Source: Gammaproteobacteria bacterium
Lineage (GTDB): Bacteria > Pseudomonadota > Gammaproteobacteria > Steroidobacterales > Steroidobacteraceae
NCBI GenBank assembly: GCA_025357835.1
Contig: JANYLM010000135.1
Location: forward strand, 1-64,000
Reading direction: 5' to 3'
DNA: 64,000 bases
The notes under the pieces are model-generated. The model was not told where the DNA came from, ran no database searches, and saw only the letters and a program-made list of their open reading frames with translations. Positions 50,171 through 56,877 of this stretch are shown piece after piece. Position 1 is the stretch's first letter. The number at the start of each line of letters is the position of its first letter. The translations under genes were made by a program, and so were the position numbers.

Positions 50171-50722
50171 ATGGCTGGGAAAAACACAGCGGTATTTGGC
50201 ATTTACGCTTCTGCAGAACATGCGGAGCGGGCGGTTGACACTTTAATTGCAGCGGGCTTTGGCAGTTCAGCAATATCCGTGCTCCTTCCAGACACCCGAA
50301 GCACCAAGGAGTTTGCGCACGAAAAGAACACCAAGGCTCCGGAAGGAACCACTACTGGCGTTGCCGCGGGAGGGGCCATAGGAGGCACTCTGGGAATCCT
50401 GGCGGGGGTGGGAGCACTAGCCATTCCGGGTATTGGGCCGTTCATTGCGGCTGGTCCAATCATGGCAGGACTCGCAGGCCTAGGAGTGGGCGGGGCTGTC
50501 GGCGGATTGGTCGGTGCTCTGGTAGGGATGGGGATTCCTGAATATGAAGCCAAGCGGTATGAAGGCCACGTTAAGGGTGGCGGCACATTGTTGTCCGTGC
50601 ACTGCGATACTTCGGATCAGATCACCCGCGCCAAGGACATGTTGAAATCGACTGGAGCCACCGACATCTCTTCGACAGGAGAGAGTGCGGGTGTTTCAGC
50701 CTCGCAAGCAAGGTCAGCCTAA
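50171..50722 (+). CDS. YflT-like stress protein with Gly-rich membrane hairpin
   Basis: 183 residues. The N-terminal YflT/DUF3341-like domain (about 6-50) has VFGIYASAEHAERAVDTLIA. A Gly/Ala-rich hydrophobic double helix (about 62-118, GGAIGGTLGILAGVGALAIP) follows. The C-terminus (about 125-165, YEGHVKGGGTLLSVHC) resembles the second half of the same domain. Related proteins are heat- or ethanol-induced. A strong terminator follows at 50751. Confidence 0.75.
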   Translation: MAGKNTAVFGIYASAEHAERAVDTLIAAGFGSSAISVLLPDTRSTKEFAHEKNTKAPEGTTTGVAAGGAIGGTLGILAGVGALAIPGIGPFIAAGPIMAGLAGLGVGGAVGGLVGALVGMGIPEYEAKRYEGHVKGGGTLLSVHCDTSDQITRAKDMLKSTGATDISSTGESAGVSASQARSA

Positions 50723-50750
50723 GGCCCTGCTCCCTATTGGCGTCTCAACC

Positions 50751-50774
50751 GGAGGGCCCGCGGCAGGGCCCTCC
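50751..50774 (+). terminator. Strong hairpin after the YflT-like gene
   Basis: GGAGGGCCC/GGGCCCTCC, a perfect 9-bp GC stem with a 6-base loop, followed by ATTGTTCT. Placed between the YflT-like and BON genes. Confidence 0.65.
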
Positions 50775-50803
50775 ATTGTTCTAATTCAATACCACGGTGA
50801 TTT

Positions 50804-51229
50804 ATGAAAATTCAGAAATCGGCAGCGCTACTGGGCAGTGTAGTCGCTCTTCTAGTGACTCAATATGCAGTTGCGCAGACGTCAGCGCATGAATCGGCTA
50901 TCCGATCTGGGACGGCCAGTTCGACGCCAAGTGATAATAGCAAGAGCAATAAAGTCGATCCGTCGAACACGCGCATGACAGCGGACGAGCAAAAAAATGA
51001 CTCGACCGATTTGGGCCTAACTCAGCGAATTCGCGAGAGCGTGATGGCGGACAAAGGCTTATCGACGTATGCGCATAACATTAAAATTGTCGCCGTGGAT
51101 GGCACTGTGACGCTAAACGGTGTCGTGCGTAATGCAGAGGCAAAAGCCAGGATATCTGTCATTGCTGCAGAGGTAGCCGGAAAGGATCGAGTTGTGAATA
51201 AATTAAAAGTTGCGCCACCGAAACACTAG
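50804..51229 (+). CDS. Periplasmic single-BON-domain protein
   Basis: 141 residues. Signal peptide about 1-24 (QYAVAQT). A Ser/Asn-rich linker (about 25-70) precedes one BON domain (about 73-138): LTQRIRESVMADKGLSTYAH, VDGTVTLNGVV, VAGKDRVVNKLKV. Expected to bind membranes or envelope components under stress. Its last four bases overlap the 3' end of the convergent gene at 51226. Confidence 0.85.
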   Translation: MKIQKSAALLGSVVALLVTQYAVAQTSAHESAIRSGTASSTPSDNSKSNKVDPSNTRMTADEQKNDSTDLGLTQRIRESVMADKGLSTYAHNIKIVAVDGTVTLNGVVRNAEAKARISVIAAEVAGKDRVVNKLKVAPPKH

Positions 51230-51816
51230 CGTGCAGCGGCAATTAAGCTGCACTGAGCGAGTTCTTGCGGTTCCGTTAAACGTTTGGAGATGACTTGTGA
51301 TGTAGTCTCGAGAACCTCAGCGTCGTTTCTTTCAACGGCACGGGCGGCCATCCCCCCGATTTCAATTAAAGAGCGGCGCTCATTCGGGCGCGCTGCGAAT
51401 GTATGGGTGATAGAGGCCGACAGATGAGCTGCCGAGCTTGGTCCCATTTGCGCGCGCAGCAGCTGAGCCGCGCTCAGCAGCGCAACTACCCGCCAGGAGC
51501 GCGGTTCGTAGATCAAGGCAGTCAATCCTTCGCTGACCGCGCAAGCCAGTTGAGCCAGTTCCTCGAGTTGCCAGTCAAGCAACTGCTGTTGCTGCTTACA
51601 GGCATAGAGTGTCAGACCCGATGATACGATTGCCACAGTGGCCGCCGTCAAGTTGTCAGTAACTTGAGCGGCTCCGGCGGCGGCACAAGGAAGCGCCCGG
51701 GACCGAAGGAACACCTCCAGGGGCGCCCGGCGAAGGCGCAATTCGAGTGCACCATTCCAACACGCTGCGATAGCCGGCCGCGGAATTAGAATGCTCACCC
51801 GGCTAGCCTTTGCCAT
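51226..51816 (-). CDS. Hypothetical protein, phasin-like helical pattern
   Basis: 196 residues from ATG 51816. Mostly helical, with EVFLRSRALPCAAAGAAQVT, LLDWQLEELAQLACAVSEGL and a C-terminal RNDAEVLETTSQVISKRLTE that loosely recall phasin-like granule-associated proteins. The match is weak and I do not assign a family. Its ATG directly follows the TGA of the frame at 51817-52062, so the two could be coupled. Confidence 0.4.
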   Translation of the reverse strand: MAKASRVSILIPRPAIAACWNGALELRLRRAPLEVFLRSRALPCAAAGAAQVTDNLTAATVAIVSSGLTLYACKQQQQLLDWQLEELAQLACAVSEGLTALIYEPRSWRVVALLSAAQLLRAQMGPSSAAHLSASITHTFAARPNERRSLIEIGGMAARAVERNDAEVLETTSQVISKRLTEPQELAQCSLIAAAR

Positions 51817-52062
51817 TCAATTCCCTGGCGGACGATGAAGCGAGCGATACACATGCTCATAAAGTTCGACCGAGCATGCCATAACTTGAACCAGCAGCGG
51901 CCACGCAACGTCGCAACTGTGAAGCGCTTCTAGGAAACAGTCGCGGTCGATGGCGCCGGACAACCTAGGCTCATCCCGCGCTGATCCCGCTGACGAAGCA
52001 ATACGCCGCCCATACGGGGCTAGTAGGGGCGCGCAATGGGGGCAACACCGCGCGGGCATCAA
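51817..52062 (-). CDS. Small hypothetical frame with CPHC motif
   Basis: 81 codons ending TGA immediately before the ATG of the next gene (TGAATG). It starts MMPARCCPHCAPLL; nothing else is recognisable. It may be a short real gene coupled to the 51226 gene or a chance frame next to the hemerythrin fossil. Confidence 0.25.
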   Translation of the reverse strand: MMPARCCPHCAPLLAPYGRRIASSAGSARDEPRLSGAIDRDCFLEALHSCDVAWPLLVQVMACSVELYEHVYRSLHRPPGN

Positions 52063-52074
52063 TTGAGATGCAAA

Positions 52075-52300
52075 TCAGTAGTGGATCCCCGACTCGGCGC
52101 GACGCGTGCCCGCCTTTACGGAGAATGTCCGCCAACGAAACGCAGGGTAGAAAATTTCTTCGTCGATTTTGGTGTGCACTGTCAACGCATTGCAAATGTC
52201 GCTGGCTAGCCGCTGCATTTTTTGCTTCCGGATCGTGAGCTTTCAATAGGTCTTGGCTGACATTCGTGGCAGCGCTTGCAAACCCCCGCCGCAAATGTGA
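52075..52300 (-). pseudogene. Hemerythrin (HHE) domain fossil
   Basis: Two minus-strand segments in different frames match one HHE domain. The upstream one (about 52300-52225) reads NVSQDLLKAHDPEAKN. The downstream one, open from ATG 52218 to TGA 52075, reads LASDICNALTVHTKIDEEIF and YPAFR, the classic second-helix iron-ligand segment. The helices between and after are missing and the frame shifts between them. Hemerythrins bind a di-iron centre for O2/NO. This copy is clearly broken. Confidence 0.6.
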
Positions 52301-52342
52301 GCTTCCCCTCCTAACCAAGAGCTGGCACGCGCAATAGTGTCC

Positions 52343-55300
52343 TCAATTCCCCGGGCCGTTTGTATTCCGCCATGCGCTCGAATCGGGCTGAGTTACCTGT
52401 CGTAAAATCGACACCAATTGTGCAACCTCGTAGGGTTTCGAGAGATGCGCTTGGAATCCCGACCCCAAGGCGTGCTCGCGATCCTCTTTGCGACCGAAGG
52501 CCGTCACCGCCACCGCAGGTAACCGCTCGACCGAGAGATTCAGTTCTCCGCGCACGCGTCGCAGTAATTCATAGCCGTCGAGGCCCGGCAAACCGATGTC
52601 GCTCACTAGTAAGTTGAAGGAGATCCGATTCGGAGCCTGTAAGGCCTCGATCGCGGCACTGGCGCTTTGCACGCCAATCACCACTGCACCTTGCTCCTCG
52701 AGAATGCGGATGAGAAACTCGAGCATAGAGACGTTGTCCTCCACCACGAGCGCCCGGGTGCCCCGCAGACCCGCCACCGCATGTTGCTCGCGTTCTTCGG
52801 GGATCTGTTCAGAGAAGACCTTGAAGGGTGGCGTCGGGCGCGCGGGTAAGGCAATGGTAAAGCGCGCACCCTGACCACGACCTTGGCTCTCCGCGCGCAC
52901 CGTGCCGCCCAGCATTTCCACGAGCTGTTTGACGATGGCCAACCCCAATCCCAAACCCCCGTGCAGTCGAGCACCGGTGCCATCCGCCTGCTTGAACCGC
53001 CCAAACACCTGGGGCAGGAATTCAGGTGAAATGCCCTCACCGGTATCCTCTATCGACACTTCCAATGTCTCCCCGACGCGATGCGCACGCACGGTGACAT
53101 TTCCCCCAGCAGGCGTGAACTTCAAAGCGTTGGTCAATAGGTTGCCGATGATCTGTTGCAGCCGGGCGGAATCGCCGAGCACCACCTTGGGCTCGGCATC
53201 CTGCTCCAGTGTGAGAGAAATACCCTTGTCCTTCGCGGCGATCTGTTGCGCGGTGACAATCTGCTCGATACAGTCCGTAAGATCGAGTGGCTTGACGTTG
53301 ATAATAGTTTTGCCAGAGACGATGCTACTCATATCGAGCAGATCCGATATGAGCTGCGACTGCATCATCGCGTTGTTGATGATGAGGTGTAATCCCTTGG
53401 CGAGATCAGCATTTCCGCCGCTGTGCCTTTTGAGCATCATTCGGCTCCAGCCCACGATAATTGTGATTGGGGTTCGAAGCTCATGGGATAAAGTCGCCAG
53501 AAATTCATCTTTGACTCGATTAGCGCTTTCCGCTTGCGAGCGGGCGGTTTGCTCAGCTTCGAGTAAGTGAGCGCGTTCGCGCTCGAGGCGCCGCAAGTCA
53601 GTCACATCAACATGTATTCCGACCCATTGTTGTAGGACGCCGGCGCCGTCGAATAACGGAATCGCATGAATGGAAAATTCTCTATAGTCACCGTCACGGC
53701 GACGGACACGGTGTTCAAAGAGGAATGGCTCTCGTTTGGCGACGGTCTTCTGCCACGCCTCGATGGTCGGCTGAACATCGTCAGGGTGGACCGCATTCGT
53801 CCATCCAAAACCCTGGTATTCCTCCAACGTCTGGCCGGTCAAGACTTCCCAATCGGGCTGCGCGTCGGTCATTTCCCCCATCGCATTGTTGGTCCAGACC
53901 GTGCCACGCACCGCGGTAACCGCCGCGCGCAGCCGCTCGTCGCTCAGGCGCAGCGCTACCGCTTGCACTTTCTCCACCGTGCTATCGACAATGGCGAGAA
54001 GGATCAAGGCCGCGCGATCATCGTCGGCGGGGATCTTGCGAGCATTGAGCTTTAGCAGGCGCACCTCTCCGACCGCGTCTCGATACTGCAATTCAAAGCC
54101 GCGCATATCGGCGTTGTCCTTGATCACCGCGATCAGTCGCTCGAACAGGGCTGAGTCGTTCCAGGGACCTGGCTCCAACGCGGTCAATAACCTGCCCTCT
54201 GTCTGCCCGGGCGTTGTTTTGAAATGCTCGTAATACGCTTGATTGGCTCGGGCGACCTGCAAATTCTCATCGATAATCAACAACGATTCCCGCACGGTGG
54301 TGACGATCGCATCGGCGTACTTGCGCGCACGCTCGGACGCTGCGCGTGCCTTTTGCAACTCGCCGTTGAGCACGGCGAGCTCATGATTGCGGTCGCGCAG
54401 CTCATCGTTGGCGGTCGTTAATTCTTCGTTGGCCGATTGCAGCTCTTCCTTGGCAGTTTCGAGTTCCTCATTGGTTGACTGAAATTCTTCACCAGCCAAG
54501 AGAACTTCCTCGTGCGAGGATTTGAGTTGCTCCTTGACAGCCTCGTGCTCCTCCATCCGGGACTGAAGGTAATCCCGAGTGGCCATGATCTCTCGGTCTT
54601 GCTGCGCCAGCCGCCGGTCCTTCTCCGACTCAGACAAGAGGACTTTGAGTGCGGTGCGTGGGCCTCGGCGGCGGCGTGAGGTGTCTTCAAAAGTTATGAG
54701 ATAACAGCGCCCCGCGTTGGGTGTCGATATGGGGTGAACTTCGACGTTCACATCCGTGAAATCATCCAAGCGCAGCCCCTCGCGTTGCGCGCCAATGCTG
54801 TTTTCCCGCGCCTCTTGAATAGCGGGCGATATTTCCACGAGCAAATCCGGTCGCACCACCCGCTGCAACTTGTTGCTCGGGGCGCCCGAGGCAGGTTCAA
54901 GATAGGGTGTCTCACCCCGAAACTGCAGGATGGTGAGCTCACTATCGATGAGCAAACTCGCCGGCGCATAGCGAGCTAACTGCAAGCGGTCGAACTCACG
55001 TTGCGCGGAGTTGAATTCGATACGCGTGGGGGCGGCGTCACCGGTGGGTCTAGGAGATTGCGGCGTCAGCTGCGCAGCGACCTGGCCAAACACCAGCGCA
55101 GTGCCGGCGACCGCGGCTTTGCTCAGGTAGATTTTGTGGTGTTTATCGGTGAGTTCAAAAAGATCGGACGCCGGCCCCACGCTCTCCGCCGGTCCCAGCA
55201 TCAAAAGGCCGTGTGATCGCAAAGCGTAGTGAAAAACCTGCATCACCCGGCGCTGCACGGTCGCATCGAAATCAATGAGCAAATTTCGGCAGCTCACTAA

Positions 55301-55591
55301 TTCCAACCGCGAAAACGGCGGGTCGCGCGTCAAATCATGACGAGCGAAGCTGCACATATCCCGAATGATCTTGGCGATTCGATAGTGACTCGCGGTTCGT
55401 CTCGCCAGCAAGTCCGTCAATTGGCTTTTATGATCGGGATCCAAATGCTGGATGATCACGAAGGCGGCGCCAACCTCGTTAGGCAAAGACGCCAGTAGCT
55501 CAGTAACGGCCTCCAGTCCGCCAGCCGAAGCCCCGATCGCAACCACGGGAAAATCCATGGTGGCTTCCGAAGAGTTGGATGAAATGTTCAT
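52343..55591 (-). CDS. Hybrid histidine kinase with collapsed CheB-CheR N-terminus
   Basis: 1082 residues from ATG 55591. Residues 13-66 are the start of a CheB methylesterase domain (VVAIGASAGGLEAV with catalytic Ser, IIQHLDPDH with His). At about residue 67 the sequence jumps to the end of a CheR domain (YRIAKIIRDMCSF, DPPFSRLELVSCRNLLI). The rest of CheB, including its active-site Asp, and the SAM-binding half of CheR are absent. A linker with an E/Q-rich coiled coil follows, then PAS domains (about 440-690), HisKA with LSHELRTPIT (about 703), HATPase_c and a C-terminal receiver (about 947-1065; LVVEDN, LVSDIGLPGLDG). The kinase part is intact. The preceding receiver fossil is 14 bases upstream. 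Confidence 0.85.
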   Translation of the reverse strand: MNISSNSSEATMDFPVVAIGASAGGLEAVTELLASLPNEVGAAFVIIQHLDPDHKSQLTDLLARRTASHYRIAKIIRDMCSFARHDLTRDPPFSRLELVSCRNLLIDFDATVQRRVMQVFHYALRSHGLLMLGPAESVGPASDLFELTDKHHKIYLSKAAVAGTALVFGQVAAQLTPQSPRPTGDAAPTRIEFNSAQREFDRLQLARYAPASLLIDSELTILQFRGETPYLEPASGAPSNKLQRVVRPDLLVEISPAIQEARENSIGAQREGLRLDDFTDVNVEVHPISTPNAGRCYLITFEDTSRRRRGPRTALKVLLSESEKDRRLAQQDREIMATRDYLQSRMEEHEAVKEQLKSSHEEVLLAGEEFQSTNEELETAKEELQSANEELTTANDELRDRNHELAVLNGELQKARAASERARKYADAIVTTVRESLLIIDENLQVARANQAYYEHFKTTPGQTEGRLLTALEPGPWNDSALFERLIAVIKDNADMRGFELQYRDAVGEVRLLKLNARKIPADDDRAALILLAIVDSTVEKVQAVALRLSDERLRAAVTAVRGTVWTNNAMGEMTDAQPDWEVLTGQTLEEYQGFGWTNAVHPDDVQPTIEAWQKTVAKREPFLFEHRVRRRDGDYREFSIHAIPLFDGAGVLQQWVGIHVDVTDLRRLERERAHLLEAEQTARSQAESANRVKDEFLATLSHELRTPITIIVGWSRMMLKRHSGGNADLAKGLHLIINNAMMQSQLISDLLDMSSIVSGKTIINVKPLDLTDCIEQIVTAQQIAAKDKGISLTLEQDAEPKVVLGDSARLQQIIGNLLTNALKFTPAGGNVTVRAHRVGETLEVSIEDTGEGISPEFLPQVFGRFKQADGTGARLHGGLGLGLAIVKQLVEMLGGTVRAESQGRGQGARFTIALPARPTPPFKVFSEQIPEEREQHAVAGLRGTRALVVEDNVSMLEFLIRILEEQGAVVIGVQSASAAIEALQAPNRISFNLLVSDIGLPGLDGYELLRRVRGELNLSVERLPAVAVTAFGRKEDREHALGSGFQAHLSKPYEVAQLVSILRQVTQPDSSAWRNTNGPGN

Positions 55592-55605
55592 TCGTTCGAC
55601 GGCAA

Positions 55606-55854
55606 TCATAATGTGGACTTCGAGAGCCCCGGGCATTCGCTGACCAGCTTCCGTACTATCGTCGGGAGGCGCTGAAAATCCCGCGATTTATCCAAAAACA
55701 AGCGGGTCGGCCCGCCCCTCAGGGAACTGCATTGATGTTCCGGCAGGTCATAGTTGGTGAGCACGATCACCCGCGGCATGAATGCATCGGCAATCAGTTC
55801 GGCAAGTGCCCACGAATCGTCGGCCAACAATACTTTTAAGGCAGACTGGCACAC
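55606..55854 (-). pseudogene. Receiver-domain protein collapsed by an internal in-frame deletion
   Basis: 82 residues from GTG 55854. It starts like a receiver (KVLLADDSWALAELIADAF) and then goes directly to the last strand and helix (PRVIVLTNYDLPEHQ, FLDKSRDF, VRKLVSEC). About 50-60 residues with the phosphorylatable Asp are missing, and the frame is kept. It lies just upstream of the hybrid kinase in the same direction, so it was probably its dedicated response regulator. Confidence 0.55.
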
Positions 55855-56025
55855 TGTGTCACGGGTGGCGTGAGGCACCGTTATTGCACCACCGAGAGCG
55901 GCGGCGCTCCGATGTCGACGCAGAAATAGCCGTCGACTTGAGCGCCCCGAATCCACACACCGCCCGGTGCATATGCGGCATGTACGCGGCTTCGCGGCTC
56001 GGTGCCGCGAATGTGCCCTGTGGCG

Positions 56026-56280
56026 CTAGACTCGACGACGCACGATTGCGTGATACACGAAGAGTACGACGACGGCCCCAATTACCGCCACCACCATGCT
56101 GTAAACGTTCAACCCGGTGACCCCTCTTGCACCAAAAGTTGTGAACAGCCAGCCGCCGACGAAGGCACCCACGATACCCAATACGATATCGAGTACTAAT
56201 CCTTCGCCGCTTTTGTTGACCAGCTTGCTGGCAATAAACCCTGAGATTAAACCCAGAATAATCCACGCTAGAAATGACAT
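56026..56280 (-). CDS. GlsB/YeaQ/YmgE-family stress membrane protein
   Basis: 84 residues from ATG 56280. Three helices, starting FLAWIILGLISGFIASKLV, then DIVLGIVGAFVGGWLF and a third helix VVAVIGAVVVLFVYHAIV. This is the complete Transgly_assoc/GlsB pattern of small inner-membrane proteins induced by stationary phase or acid. Divergent from the receiver gene at 56456. Confidence 0.9.
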   Translation of the reverse strand: MSFLAWIILGLISGFIASKLVNKSGEGLVLDIVLGIVGAFVGGWLFTTFGARGVTGLNVYSMVVAVIGAVVVLFVYHAIVRRRV

Positions 56281-56455
56281 TCGGATACCCCCACTGTTGT
56301 ACACCATACTCAGACCGCTCGTTTTCAGGTCGGTCGATGGGCAATGTACTCGACTACGGTTGAGGGTACTGTCAGATGCAGGGTACAACTGCTGTAAGCC
56401 CTCATCACCTCTAGACGCCCTATCGCAGCCAAGCCTATGCTACCCTTCGGCCGCC

Positions 56456-56857
56456 ATGAACGTCCTTTTGGTAGAAGACAGCGACGAAGTTAGCTGCATC
56501 ACCGTAGAATACCTGCGTGAACTCGGTCATCAGGTAGTCGCGGTCGCTGCAGCCGAACAAGCGATCGCCCAACTGAAGGACATGCAATTCGACGCGGTTC
56601 TGACGGACGTCCGTTTGCCCGGTATGTCGGGAATTCAGCTGGCTCGGGAACTCTTCAAAGCCTATCCAAACCTGCCCGTCATCATTACCTCGGGCTATGA
56701 GGCACTCCAGGTCGAGCGTCTATTGGGCGATAAACTAAGTACGGTTCTCATACTCTCGAAACCTTACGATCTACCCGCCCTTGAAAGTACCCTCACTGAA
56801 GCCGCGACGATCGCCGACCGAAACACGGCCACTCGATCCTTCGACCGAAAGTTTTAG
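56456..56857 (+). CDS. Stand-alone receiver (CheY-like) protein
   Basis: 133 residues from ATG 56456. Complete receiver domain: NVLLVEDSDEVSC, phospho-Asp in AVLTDVRLPGMSG, PVIITSGYEAL with Thr/Ser switch, and Lys in LILSKPYDLP. No DNA-binding output domain. It ends 20 bases before the 3' end of the convergent CHASE3 hybrid kinase and may be its partner in a phosphorelay. Confidence 0.9.
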   Translation: MNVLLVEDSDEVSCITVEYLRELGHQVVAVAAAEQAIAQLKDMQFDAVLTDVRLPGMSGIQLARELFKAYPNLPVIITSGYEALQVERLLGDKLSTVLILSKPYDLPALESTLTEAATIADRNTATRSFDRKF

Positions 56858-56877
56858 CAACAAATCAAAGCCGCGAC

